Source of the DNA: JAQVCM01 sp040403095
GTDB taxonomy: Bacteria; Bacteroidota; Bacteroidia; Flavobacteriales_D; Crocinitomicaceae
DNA length: 38,975 nucleotides
Direction of reading: 5' to 3'
NCBI GenBank assembly: GCA_040403095.1
Contig: JBBALI010000038.1
Location: 1 to 38,975 of the forward strand
Below, one piece after another: positions 15,967 through 24,800 of the stretch; the stretch's first letter is position 1; every line of letters begins with the position of its first letter. Made by a program: the position numbers and the translations under genes. A model generated the notes under the pieces. The model ran no database searches, had not been told where the DNA came from, and saw nothing but the letters and a program-made list of their open reading frames with translations.

Positions 15967-17132
15967 AGTGTTCTATATTCGTATGTTGTGTAAGGTGGAA
16001 GGATAATACTTGTCGGAACTCCCGGCGATGTTTGCTGCATACAAACTGGTCTTCCAACAAAATTGAAAACTAAAATTGTTTGATTTATTCCTGCGCAATT
16101 CAAGAAAGTTACATTCACGGAAGCAGGTGCGCCCGGATTAAAATTTCTATAAAGTAAATCATACAATCCGCATTGAGCAGATACTGGTTCTGTGCTTTCT
16201 GTTATTTCTACCCATGCAGAATAAACACCTTCGCCGCAATCTGAACGAACTCTGAATGCATATTGCGTATCAATTGCAAGACCGATTAAATTAACGTTCC
16301 CGGCAGGTGCATTTCCTGTTTGAACTGGTGAACCGCCAACGATGTTTAGATATAATTCCCATTGGTCTGGATTGCCCGTGTCTGGTAATCCCCTGTTCCA
16401 TGTAAATGTAAGTTCGTTTGATGTTGAAGTCGCCAATGCGAGGATCGTTGGCGGAGGACATCCAATTTCTGTACCAACAACAGGCGCATAAACGTTTCCT
16501 AAATCAAAACACGTTTCATCTTTCGCTGCTTTGTATTGACATAGCAACGCATTCGGGTCTGAAAAGAAAGAAGGCTTCATTGTAAACGTTATCACATTGC
16601 CTGCCAACACAGCGGACAAAACATACACGTCATTGATATTTACAATTTCAACTCCAACGCCTATGCACGAAGACTGTTCTGCAAATAACGTTAACGTATA
16701 ATTGAAAACGTCATTTTCTTCTATCGGAACAACCGGAACAATTGTTTCGTCCGGTGCGACAGCGCAGCAAATATCATCGCACGATTGACAATTGCTATTC
16801 ACGGCTTCAAAGTCTGCAATGGAAACCTTCGTTTGTGCCTGCGCTACCGGATAGCCAAGTGCTTCAATCCAAGCAATTTCATATTCGCTGTCTTTTAAAA
16901 CAGAATACAATTTGTTTTTATTTTCAATATTTATTGCATCGTGTGCGAGTGCGATAGCCAAACGTTCATGCCAATTAGATGGGAAGTAATCTGTTTTGAG
17001 TTCAAGCACTTTTTTCGTTTGCGAAGAAAGTAATTGAATCTTTCCATTACTTTTTGTAAAGACCCTTCTCGTTTCAATATACTGCGGCTTGCTTAAGAAA
17101 AGAGCAAGCCTGATTCTGTTTTTGAAAGCCAT
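15960..17132 (-). CDS. Tail-associated protein with an Fn3-like domain, 390 aa
   Basis: The N-terminal part is helical and basic. A Cys-rich linker (NCQSCDDICCAVAP, about residues 113-126) follows, then beta-rich regions. Residues about 228-320 resemble a fibronectin type III domain (ELTFTWNRG, then QWELYLNIVGG and TQYAFRVRSDCGEGVYSAW). Fn3 modules in phage tails usually sit in surface-exposed tip or fibre proteins and aid weak binding to carbohydrate. It lies in a run of distal-tail genes after the tape measure. The exact structural position is unknown. Confidence 0.55.
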   Translation of the reverse strand: MAFKNRIRLALFLSKPQYIETRRVFTKSNGKIQLLSSQTKKVLELKTDYFPSNWHERLAIALAHDAINIENKNKLYSVLKDSEYEIAWIEALGYPVAQAQTKVSIADFEAVNSNCQSCDDICCAVAPDETIVPVVPIEENDVFNYTLTLFAEQSSCIGVGVEIVNINDVYVLSAVLAGNVITFTMKPSFFSDPNALLCQYKAAKDETCFDLGNVYAPVVGTEIGCPPPTILALATSTSNELTFTWNRGLPDTGNPDQWELYLNIVGGSPVQTGNAPAGNVNLIGLAIDTQYAFRVRSDCGEGVYSAWVEITESTEPVSAQCGLYDLLYRNFNPGAPASVNVTFLNCAGINQTILVFNFVGRPVCMQQTSPGVPTSIILPPYTTYEYRTLC

Positions 17133-17134
17133 GA

Positions 17135-17884
17135 TTATTTTATTTTAATTATACCAGATGCAGTTCCGCCAAAATCAAATTTTAATAAAGTTGGTGGCAT
17201 TGAATCGAATGCAGCACGAATATTCATGTTTACTAAATCGCCGTTATCATCATAAATCCAAACTTGTACTGTTGGAATTAGACCATGTTTTGAAATCAGC
17301 GTTGACGTATAAGGAATTGTCAATATTGATTTATTCGTAAACGTTATCAGCGTTGGTTCGCATGTTGCTCCACCGGGTTCATCAATAATTAAATCTCCTT
17401 CACCAAGACAATACTTAAATCCGAATCCATCTTCTTCGTTTCCGTATTCTATCAATGCAGTATCGCAATCAGCTTCACCGTCTTCATTTATTTTTTGGAA
17501 ACAATTTGTCCTCGCTTCGTAAACGCCTATTCTTGCAATCAAATTAAAACATTGCCCGTCTTCCAAAACAGTAACGCCTGTCCACGAAAGAGCAACGTTC
17601 ACTAAAAATGTGATTGGATTTATTTTAAATATTTCAGGCGTTCCGGGTATTAATAATTCACCACCAACAAACGTATCGTTTTCCATTAACAGTTCCAATA
17701 CGGAAGGGTCTGCCTGAAATGCATCCGCTTCAACTTCATCATCTAATGCAATGTAGAACTGAAACGCTACGTCAGTCGGTGTAACGATGGGCAGGCATAA
17801 AGAAAAATCAAACATGCAGTTCTGGTCAACGAAATCTGTTTCACCAAACTGAACGAAGCTAAATTTAGGGGATTGGATTACCAT
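17135..17884 (-). CDS. Distal tail / tip protein, 249 aa
   Basis: A beta-rich acidic protein with about seven Cys residues. Its last 60 residues (IPTVQVWIYDDNGD ... FDFGGTASGIIKIK) resemble the entire 78-aa product at 25519-25755, suggesting a shared small beta domain. The start overlaps the preceding stop as TAATG. It follows the large distal-tail gene, so it is probably a baseplate or tip component. No known family is identified. Confidence 0.5.
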   Translation of the reverse strand: MVIQSPKFSFVQFGETDFVDQNCMFDFSLCLPIVTPTDVAFQFYIALDDEVEADAFQADPSVLELLMENDTFVGGELLIPGTPEIFKINPITFLVNVALSWTGVTVLEDGQCFNLIARIGVYEARTNCFQKINEDGEADCDTALIEYGNEEDGFGFKYCLGEGDLIIDEPGGATCEPTLITFTNKSILTIPYTSTLISKHGLIPTVQVWIYDDNGDLVNMNIRAAFDSMPPTLLKFDFGGTASGIIKIK

Positions 17885-20202
17885 TATTCATAATTTTTAA
17901 TTAGTTCAAATTGTGCAATGCCTTCAACAGGGGAATATTTTATAGAAGAAATAAATCCATTCTTCTGTGATGCGTTTCCGCAAATATATCCGATTAATCT
18001 GTATGGATTTGCTTTCAGTAAATTATATTCTTTGATTGATAGCGGGTATTCAAAGCGCACGAGTTCATTTTTCGTTACTGGTTTAAAATTGTCTGCGTAT
18101 TCTGGAAGGTCATAATTATCAAACGTAATGATGCTCACGTTTTCGTTTTCCTTTAAGTCGCCCGGAGCTTCTACAATGCAACCGTCAATTGTATGCTCTG
18201 TTATTGCATCATAATTTCCAGTACCTGAAACGAAATTGATTTTTGATGTTGTTGAAAATATATTCACGTAAGAATTAGCGATGCTTTTAAACCAACGCAG
18301 TAAATTTCTTATCGGCGTGATTCTGATGTTGAACAAATTTAAAACACCAAGTTCGGTGCTGAAATAGTTTCCCGTTTCAACGATGATGTCATAGGGTTCT
18401 CCGTAGTATGCGTATCCATAAGCAGGGTATCCGTAACCGAATGCACGTTCACCGCAAATAATAAAGTTTTCATTGTCGTATTTCTGGTCTGCCTTGCCCG
18501 TTATAGCGAACGATTGACGGCGAGTTAATTCTATCGCATACGATGCCGCAATAAATTTAGATAACTGCGTCAGCGAACCCGTAGCGGTCTTGAGCGTTGT
18601 TCTGTACTCACGATTACTGTTCGGTTCAATCAGTCCAAGCAAATCTTCGCTTTCCCATTTTTCATAACCGATTTTAATGTTCTGCAAAAACCTGTCAAGC
18701 ATAATTGTTTCCACAACGTTTGGAATGTTTTTCAAAACAATAATCGGTGCTGAATCATCATAGAAATATCGCATTTCTTCAACCACCACAACATCACGTG
18801 AGGAAATAAATGGGTCTTTTTCTATGCCCACTCCGATATTATCAATTGGGTTAAGACCTGAAACGAAATCCTGAAACGAAACGAAATGTTTATCTGTTTC
18901 CGCTTTTCGTAAACGCAGCCCGTTGGTCAACATGCGCAATGAACCGCACCCGTCCGAATCATAAGAAATTGGCAGCGAATCTTTGCGCCCGTAATAAGCC
19001 GATTTAAGCCTCATACAGCCGTCCGTTGTTGATTGCACAACTTTGTCCATCGCTTCGTAGATAAGCGAAATTTTGGCTTGTGATGGCTCGCAGTTAATGA
19101 TAGAAGTTAGTTTAAAGTAATTTTCTGGCAAAGCAGTAAAAATAAAATTATCAATATTGTTTTCTGTATTTACAGAAATGTAAATTCCAAAATATATTTT
19201 CATGCCAAACAGTAGCGAAACATCGCCAGAAAAAGAATAATTAATAACGCCTGAATTTTCGTTTCCGGTTAATGTTGCAAGGGCGACAGAATCTATCTGA
19301 ACGTAATTTGTTGCATCTGTTGGGTCAAGCCCAGCTTCAATTGTAAATATTTTTGCCGTTAGAAAAGTTATTGGGGTTGGCGAACCACCGGATTCAATTT
19401 GTTGTACGGTAAAATTCATTCCACATTCAAGTCGAGATAGTCCGCTGTCGCAACTTATGTTTAAATTTTCTGCGTTGGTTATTTCTGTTATTGCTGTAAA
19501 ATTTTCGTCTGGTCTGTTATTAAATCCTCCATTTCTTAGTTCCCATATTGGCGACGGATTGAATATTCCCAACGAAGCAGATATTGTTTTTTGCATTGGC
19601 GGAAAAACATACGCTCTCATCGTGTTTGGGGTTCCGTTTGCAAACCAATCAAACGATTGACGAACGTCTTCGGTATTATTGGATTCGGATTGTTCATTTA
19701 CAGAATTATTTTCTGCATAAACACCAATGGCAGGCAAATCAACCGTTCCGTTAATTCCAAATCCATAATTCGGGAGCGGTGTTATTTTATCGAAGCACTC
19801 TGTTGCATCTAAATCAACTTTCGTTTCTTTGCGTGAGCGAAAAGTGTTTACACAACCTGCGTTCTGTAATCCAACTTTAATTGAGCATTCTGTTCCGCAT
19901 TGTTTTTCATAACGCCCGAAATCAAGTTTGCACATTAACGCTACTTCGTATTCGGCTTCAATGTCGCAGCGATACGAAGCCTCAAAATAAATTTCAGTTT
20001 CAATTAATTTTTCGTTGTATCGTTCTTCGATAAAATCCGCCGCCTTGCCGTAGAATTTTATTTCATTTAAAGAGTTCTCAAACAATACCCCATGAAGTTC
20101 CCTGTCTCGTCTTATTTCAAAAACGATTTCAGTAAATCCTTCCGGTTCTTGCGGAACGATTTCACCTGTTTCAGAATACAATAAAAATTTCCAGTCAATC
20201 AT
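17884..20202 (-). CDS. Large distal-tail / baseplate-hub protein, 772 aa
   Basis: A large beta-rich protein with Cys residues through its N-terminal third. It starts at an ATGA overlap with the tape measure stop (20199-20202), the usual site for the distal-tail or tail-associated host-interaction protein. The aromatic segment YGYPAYGYAYYGEPYD (about residues 596-611) is low in complexity and could be a flexible or glycan-contacting loop. No protease, lysozyme or glycosidase motif is evident. I infer a hub or tip role from size, order and beta content. Confidence 0.6.
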   Translation of the reverse strand: MIDWKFLLYSETGEIVPQEPEGFTEIVFEIRRDRELHGVLFENSLNEIKFYGKAADFIEERYNEKLIETEIYFEASYRCDIEAEYEVALMCKLDFGRYEKQCGTECSIKVGLQNAGCVNTFRSRKETKVDLDATECFDKITPLPNYGFGINGTVDLPAIGVYAENNSVNEQSESNNTEDVRQSFDWFANGTPNTMRAYVFPPMQKTISASLGIFNPSPIWELRNGGFNNRPDENFTAITEITNAENLNISCDSGLSRLECGMNFTVQQIESGGSPTPITFLTAKIFTIEAGLDPTDATNYVQIDSVALATLTGNENSGVINYSFSGDVSLLFGMKIYFGIYISVNTENNIDNFIFTALPENYFKLTSIINCEPSQAKISLIYEAMDKVVQSTTDGCMRLKSAYYGRKDSLPISYDSDGCGSLRMLTNGLRLRKAETDKHFVSFQDFVSGLNPIDNIGVGIEKDPFISSRDVVVVEEMRYFYDDSAPIIVLKNIPNVVETIMLDRFLQNIKIGYEKWESEDLLGLIEPNSNREYRTTLKTATGSLTQLSKFIAASYAIELTRRQSFAITGKADQKYDNENFIICGERAFGYGYPAYGYAYYGEPYDIIVETGNYFSTELGVLNLFNIRITPIRNLLRWFKSIANSYVNIFSTTSKINFVSGTGNYDAITEHTIDGCIVEAPGDLKENENVSIITFDNYDLPEYADNFKPVTKNELVRFEYPLSIKEYNLLKANPYRLIGYICGNASQKNGFISSIKYSPVEGIAQFELIKNYE

Positions 20203-23200
20203 AACTTAAATTTATTATTCAAATATTCTGTTTTCATGTTTGCATTTTTCATCCACGCTTTAAAACCTGCCTCGTTTATGTCAATGCCTGAATGCGGAAT
20301 ATTTTTTGAAATTACTTTTCCCAATTTATCATAGTCAATATTAGAACCGCTTGCACCACTAACTTCACCGAACGAAAGAAGACCTTTATTTGCAACGGGC
20401 ATGGGTGCGGTGAGCATCTTGTTTGTTTCAGCGGCAGTATAAACTTTATCCTTTGCACCGAGCCACGTTAATGACGGCTTCGTTGCAAGGAACATTCTGC
20501 CATTCATTTCGACAAGTTCTGCGCCTGCTTCACCAACTTCTGCAAGACCGGAATAAGAATCTTTTTTTCCTTTTGCAAATTTCGGTATCGGTCTGGATGC
20601 AATCGCTGCAACCTGTGCAGCACCAAGCGCAGCAATCAACGCTAATTGAAATGGATTACCGAGCGCACGTGTAATCTGTACAGCGATGTTTATTAATGCA
20701 GAAAACAAAGCGGTTTGCTTATCACGTTTCGCCTGCTCTGTTTTTATGCGCTTGTCCTCACGCTCGATTGCCTGCATTCGTTTTTTATATTCTTCTTCGG
20801 TGATTTTTCCTGTTTCTTTTAATGCATCCAATTCTTTTTTCTGTCCGTCAAGTGCTTGCGACTGTCGCTCTAACGAACTGTTTGCAATGTCAGCAAGATA
20901 AACGCTGATTTGATTGAACGCATCCAATATTTGTGCAACACGTTCACGCTCTGTGTCAACACGTTTTTTTGTTTCGTCTGTCGTGAATTTTGTAATATTT
21001 TCTTCGGCGTCTTCAACAATTTTTTCACGCTTGTTTTGCAGCTTACCATATTCAAGCAAATATTTTTCTTCGCTGATTAGTTTAGCATCACGCAAATCAT
21101 CCAATGATTTTAATTGCCTGTCAACATCGTTTATGTCCAGATTTGCAATTTCACGCAATGCAGAAACACGTGCTTCAACCGGAATTTTAATATCCTTTGC
21201 TTGACGCTCAAGCGCACGCTTAACACGTTCGTCAGAAAGGTTCTGCACTTCTATTTCGTAATTAGCAGCTTCTTCTATGAATCGCTTTTTTGCTTCCAAT
21301 ACGTTTTGCGCCGCCTGTATTTTTATCAATGTAATTTTCGCTTCATCACCTTCTGCGGCATCAATTGCGGCTTGTGCCTCAAGTGCGATGTTCTGCAATG
21401 TCAAATCTAAACGTTGTGCTGAAAATTCAGACAACAACGAAATTTGTTTTGCGTTTTGTGCAATTTGTAATTGGATTTGTTTCTCGCCTTGCTTTATTGT
21501 GAATGCAGACTGCAATTCAGCACGGTCATTAATTGCTCGTTCATCAATTAATAACAATTCATTTTTTGTTTTTACTGCCGATGCTTTTTCTATTTCCGCT
21601 TTTTTGTCAATGATTTTTTTCTCAACGTTTATTCTTGCTTGAGTGTCTTCATCAGTTTTTAATTTCTTAAATTCCAGAAAAGCAAGTTCATCGTTTAGTT
21701 GTTTCAGTCGTTCGTCTTTTGCTTTTTCGGCTGCAACCTTTGCAGCTTCGGTATTTAATTTAATATTTTCTGCGGCAATCAATGCCACTTCCTGTTCGCC
21801 ATCTTTGCGCTGCTTAACCAGTTCCTTACCTGCATCTAACAATGATTTAGTGGATTCGATTTGCAGGTCTAAATTTTCAACTATTTTTTTTGTCGCATCT
21901 TGCTGTGCTTTCGTTGTGTCTTCGGCGCGTGCGATTTTTAAATATTCAGTACGTTTGTTTATCAGACCAATATATTTTGATTCCAATAATTCAACTCCGG
22001 CTTCTGTGAGTCCAAGATTTTTAAGACCCTGCTCGCTTATCGTTTTGTCTTCGTTTGCTATTTGCCTGCGTAATTCAATTAATTTCTGATCGCTGTCGCC
22101 ACGTGCTGTCGCAAAAGCCAGTTCTTTTTGCAATTGTTCTTTTCGTGCAGAAATATTTTTAATGAACACTTCATTTGACTCAACAAGCGAATCATTCAAT
22201 AATTTATTTGCCTGTGCAAGACGAAGCGTTTCTTTTTCTGCCCTGCTTGCCGCTGTCGCCCAGTCGTATAAAAGTTTAGTACCTGCAACCAATAACAAAA
22301 TCAGACCGCCTATTCCCGTTCCTATGAATGCAAGGCGCAATAATTTCATCGCACCTGTTGTGCCTCCAACGGATGCGGTGTATGCTTGTTGAGCAATGAT
22401 ATTAATTTTAGTCGCCTGTTCATTTAACAATAACGATGCAGCGGATTCTTTTTGCAATACGTTTTGAATCTGTTGCAGTCCTTGCAATATTGCCATCGCT
22501 GCATTCACTTTCAATAACGTCTTTTGCAATTCTTCGGATTCATCACCGAACAATGCTGTTGCGCCCTGCGCAATGGCGAACCCAGATGCGATGCCTGATG
22601 CAATGGAAACAAGACCTTCAATATTTTTTGTATCAGAACCAGTTGTCCGTATCTCCGCTGAAACGTCTGCCAATGTATCGTTCAGTTCTCCGGCTTCTTC
22701 TTTTAATAAACGATATTGCTCTGTGTTGTCTTTACCCTGTAATTTTAAATCTGCCATCGCAAATTTCAATTCTTTAATTCGGGACTTCAACGATTGCTGC
22801 GATTTTTCGTTCTTATCTGTTTCGCCTGAAAACTTTTTCACCGCTTCGCCTGCATCGTCAACGGCTGTGCCTACTTCTTTTACGCCGTCTTCAAGGATAA
22901 CCATGCCTTTTGCAGTTTGCTTGATTTCAACTTGAGCCTGTTCAAGAAAACCGTGAATGAAATTTTCTACGAGAGATTTCGTTTTGGAATCTAACCCGGA
23001 CAACGTTGAAACGAATCCTTTTGCGCCTGCGCTTGCACGTTGGAACTGATTATAAGAAACTGCGAGTTCTTTGTTTCTGTTTGCAATTTCGATATTCGTT
23101 TTTTTGAATATATCTGCGGAGGCTTTATCTACTTTTCCGAGGTTCGATAATCTATCAAGACCGGAATCAAGGCTGTCCGTGTCTGCAACGAACTCTATAA

Positions 23201-23231
23201 TAATTTGCTCTGTTGTTTGTGCTGTTGCCAT
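20199..23231 (-). CDS. Tail tape measure protein, 1010 aa
   Basis: Its length, nearly continuous helical and coiled-coil composition (Lys, Glu, Ala and Gln rich, about residues 330-850), and central hydrophobic helices (about 298-318, FIGTGIGGLILLLVAG) are hallmarks of tape measures, which set tail length and are ejected with the DNA. At about 0.15 nm per residue the tail would be near 150 nm. The ATG at 23231 is preferred; a TTG nine codons upstream (23258) is possible. A leftward promoter or readthrough must cross the rightward glycosyltransferase gene to reach this gene. Confidence 0.9.
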   Translation of the reverse strand: MATAQTTEQIIIEFVADTDSLDSGLDRLSNLGKVDKASADIFKKTNIEIANRNKELAVSYNQFQRASAGAKGFVSTLSGLDSKTKSLVENFIHGFLEQAQVEIKQTAKGMVILEDGVKEVGTAVDDAGEAVKKFSGETDKNEKSQQSLKSRIKELKFAMADLKLQGKDNTEQYRLLKEEAGELNDTLADVSAEIRTTGSDTKNIEGLVSIASGIASGFAIAQGATALFGDESEELQKTLLKVNAAMAILQGLQQIQNVLQKESAASLLLNEQATKINIIAQQAYTASVGGTTGAMKLLRLAFIGTGIGGLILLLVAGTKLLYDWATAASRAEKETLRLAQANKLLNDSLVESNEVFIKNISARKEQLQKELAFATARGDSDQKLIELRRQIANEDKTISEQGLKNLGLTEAGVELLESKYIGLINKRTEYLKIARAEDTTKAQQDATKKIVENLDLQIESTKSLLDAGKELVKQRKDGEQEVALIAAENIKLNTEAAKVAAEKAKDERLKQLNDELAFLEFKKLKTDEDTQARINVEKKIIDKKAEIEKASAVKTKNELLLIDERAINDRAELQSAFTIKQGEKQIQLQIAQNAKQISLLSEFSAQRLDLTLQNIALEAQAAIDAAEGDEAKITLIKIQAAQNVLEAKKRFIEEAANYEIEVQNLSDERVKRALERQAKDIKIPVEARVSALREIANLDINDVDRQLKSLDDLRDAKLISEEKYLLEYGKLQNKREKIVEDAEENITKFTTDETKKRVDTERERVAQILDAFNQISVYLADIANSSLERQSQALDGQKKELDALKETGKITEEEYKKRMQAIEREDKRIKTEQAKRDKQTALFSALINIAVQITRALGNPFQLALIAALGAAQVAAIASRPIPKFAKGKKDSYSGLAEVGEAGAELVEMNGRMFLATKPSLTWLGAKDKVYTAAETNKMLTAPMPVANKGLLSFGEVSGASGSNIDYDKLGKVISKNIPHSGIDINEAGFKAWMKNANMKTEYLNNKFKL

Positions 23232-23303
23232 GTTAAATTCGCTAAATTGTGCGGACAATTATCATGGCTGCATTGCCATCCGGTTTCCAAAAATAGAAAA
23301 ATT

Positions 23304-23921
23304 ATGATTCACATTAACGATTTTTTTCAATCAGTGCGGGTTCTTCACATGCCAGACCGCTATGACAGGCTGATTCACATAGAAAAGGAACTGGAAAAAG
23401 AAGGAATAAAGCACCGATTTTTTGCGCCCATACCCAATGACGATGCAGAAATATCTTTTAATCTTTCGTTCATCGAAATGATGAAACATGCACTAAGCGC
23501 AGGCGAAAACTTACTGGTGATTGAGGACGATTGCATTTTTTCACCGGACTTCGCACGTGTTGTTGATAAATCGCTGCAAGAACTGCCTGCAAACTACGAA
23601 ATGATTTATTTTGGTGGGAACGTATATCATTTTAAAATCAAACCGTACTCTGATTATCTTGTACGTGCGCACGGTGTATGGACAACGCATTGTGTTGGAT
23701 TTTCAAAACGTGGAATGGAACAAATCGTTAAGCGTTTCAACCCGGAGCGTGATTTGATTTTAGACAACTGGATGCGCTTGGTTATTCATCCCCGTGGATT
23801 CACGTACATTGTCAAGCCAATTGTTGCAGAACAGATTGCATCGTATTCTGATTTAAATAAAGCGGAAGTTGATTATTGGCAGGCGTGGGAAATAACAAAG
23901 AACAGAATGCGTGAATTATAA
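23304..23921 (+). CDS. GT25-like glycosyltransferase, rightward insert, 205 aa
   Basis: The pattern matches LPS-type family 25 glycosyltransferases: VRVLHMPDRYDRL (residues 11-23), KEGIKHRFFAPIP (32-44), and the acidic LLVIEDDCIF (70-79, Glu74-Asp75-Asp76) that binds metal and sugar nucleotide. A later part (GVWTTHCVGFSKRGMEQI) matches the acceptor-side region. It is the only rightward gene within 1162-30885, diverges from the tape measure gene across 72 bases, and has its own terminator at 24031-24060. This self-contained layout suggests a moron added between the tail chaperone and tape measure. It could change host surface sugars or glycosylate phage components. Confidence 0.75.
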   Translation: MIHINDFFQSVRVLHMPDRYDRLIHIEKELEKEGIKHRFFAPIPNDDAEISFNLSFIEMMKHALSAGENLLVIEDDCIFSPDFARVVDKSLQELPANYEMIYFGGNVYHFKIKPYSDYLVRAHGVWTTHCVGFSKRGMEQIVKRFNPERDLILDNWMRLVIHPRGFTYIVKPIVAEQIASYSDLNKAEVDYWQAWEITKNRMREL

Positions 23922-24002
23922 TTATTCACTATATTGCAGTCGTTCAAAAGGATGTTTATGTTGTCGGACGTTCGTTTTTACGCAAATGTCCCAAACGATA
24001 CA

Positions 24003-24010
24003 CAAAGTTA
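24003..24010 (-). promoter_or_regulatory. Possible -7 promoter box toward the tape measure
   Basis: The minus strand reads TAACTTTG, an exact match to the Bacteroidota -7 consensus TAnnTTTG, just downstream of the tail-chaperone stop (24043). No good -33 TTTG lies at the expected distance. A promoter here would let tape measure transcription restart before the antisense gene. Six fixed bases occur often by chance. Confidence 0.25.
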
Positions 24011-24030
24011 ATTGGTATAATAATCTTTGC

Positions 24031-24060
24031 GCAGGCTTGTTTCTACTTGCCTGCTTTTTT
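24031..24060 (+). terminator. Terminator of the rightward glycosyltransferase gene
   Basis: GCAGGC (24031-24036) and GCCTGC (24049-24054) form a 6-bp G-C-rich stem with a 12-base loop, followed by TTTTTT on the plus strand. It overlaps the last codons of the leftward chaperone reading frame (stop at 24043-24045). It should stop rightward transcription from running antisense into the chaperone genes. On the minus strand no U tract follows. Confidence 0.7.
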
Positions 24061-24339
24061 ATTTTGTGATGCTCTGATTGTTTTGTATTTATCATCAAGC
24101 ATAAACCAGTAATCCAATACAGGCATTTTAAGGAGTTCATTCATGTTGGTAATGTTTTCCCCTGCGAGCCAATACATTTCTTTATGACGACTGTCTAACT
24201 GTTGTTGGATAAGATTTCCATAATGTCTTTTCGGTGAATCTTGTTCAGTTCGTCCGCTACTGCCGAATATTTCTGTATATCGGCTTCGGGCAATGTGTAA
24301 AATGGAATCAATTGATTTAACGGCGTGGTCAAAAAAAAA
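24043..24339 (-). CDS. Tail assembly chaperone, -1 frameshift extension (gpT-like)
   Basis: This open frame lies in the -1 frame relative to the 24195-24800 gene, overlaps its 3' part and continues 152 bases past its stop. The downstream part is well formed (residue runs such as KMPVLDYWFMLDDKYKTI) and has no good start of its own. Overlap, the -1 relation and location before the tape measure match the lambda G/G-T type chaperone pair, in which a minority of ribosomes slip to make the longer product. The start given here is the earliest candidate slip site; a later one is at 24227-24234. Confidence 0.6.
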   Translation of the reverse strand, partial: FFFDHAVKSIDSILHIARSRYTEIFGSSGRTEQDSPKRHYGNLIQQQLDSRHKEMYWLAGENITNMNELLKMPVLDYWFMLDDKYKTIRASQNKKAGK

Positions 24340-24800
24340 TCCAATGTCAGACCGTCCTTTTTCCACGCTTCAATTTTCTTTTCGTTTAGCTTGTAATCGT
24401 AATTGAAAGTAGATTCATCTTTTGTAAAAAAAACAACTGATGCTAATTTATAAATGTAATCGGGCATGAACATTAATTCAGAACGCTCTTTTAGGTTTCT
24501 GTGTATCAATGCAAGCGCACCGATGTTTATTCGCTTCGGGTCAGATAATATTTTATCTACTGCTCTACAATGCAGGTCTAAATATTCTGCGTCCACTTTC
24601 ATTTTCATTTCTTCGTAGATGCTCAACGCTGCGAACGCTCGTCCGGCAGGTAGTTCCAATTGATTCGGATACCAGAAATATTCTACGCCCTTGTGAATGA
24701 AAGCAATTTCAGCACGGTATTTCCCGTCTATCAAGAACGATGTTGTTTGCTTTCTGAAGATTCTACTTAATAAATTTTTTAATGTTTTCATTAAATTCAT
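24195..24800 (-). CDS. Tail assembly chaperone, short form (gpG-like), 201 aa
   Basis: A soluble, mainly helical protein with a basic N-terminus and a short beta part (YRAEIAFIHKGVEYFWYP, about residues 28-45). It precedes the tape measure in the leftward block, separated only by the inserted glycosyltransferase. Position and the overlapping -1 frame suggest the tail chaperone that coats the tape measure during tail assembly. Sequence similarity to a named family is not evident, so the call depends on context and the frameshift signal. Confidence 0.6.
   Translation of the reverse strand: MNLMKTLKNLLSRIFRKQTTSFLIDGKYRAEIAFIHKGVEYFWYPNQLELPAGRAFAALSIYEEMKMKVDAEYLDLHCRAVDKILSDPKRINIGALALIHRNLKERSELMFMPDYIYKLASVVFFTKDESTFNYDYKLNEKKIEAWKKDGLTLDFFLTTPLNQLIPFYTLPEADIQKYSAVADELNKIHRKDIMEILSNNS
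24227..24234 (-). promoter_or_regulatory. Late candidate frameshift site (A AAA G)
   Basis: In the zero frame the mRNA reads C-CGA-AAA-G. A Lys tRNA on AAA can re-pair perfectly after a -1 slip, but the upstream CGA codon would not pair well with CCG, so only the A-site slip is favourable. The site is about 10 codons before the zero-frame stop, the classical location for tail-chaperone frameshifts. Confidence 0.35.
24330..24339 (-). promoter_or_regulatory. Early candidate -1 slippery site (T TTT TTT TTG)
   Basis: On the minus strand codons GAT-TTT-TTT-TTG contain in-phase heptamers T-TTT-TTT and T-TTT-TTG. Both fit the X-XXY-YYZ rule, with perfect P-site re-pairing. The site lies inside the frame overlap. 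It would replace the last 45 or so residues of the short chaperone with the -1 frame. Confidence 0.4.

Noticed and set aside
23232..23258. Longer tape measure start at a TTG codon
   Set aside because: An ATG nine codons downstream has a better A/T-rich leader. TTG is an uncommon start in this window.
20423..23307. Many plus-strand frames opposite the tape measure gene, up to 148 codons
   Set aside because: They are Ser, Phe and Cys rich mirror images of the tape measure coding sequence and overlap each other. None has a normal start context.
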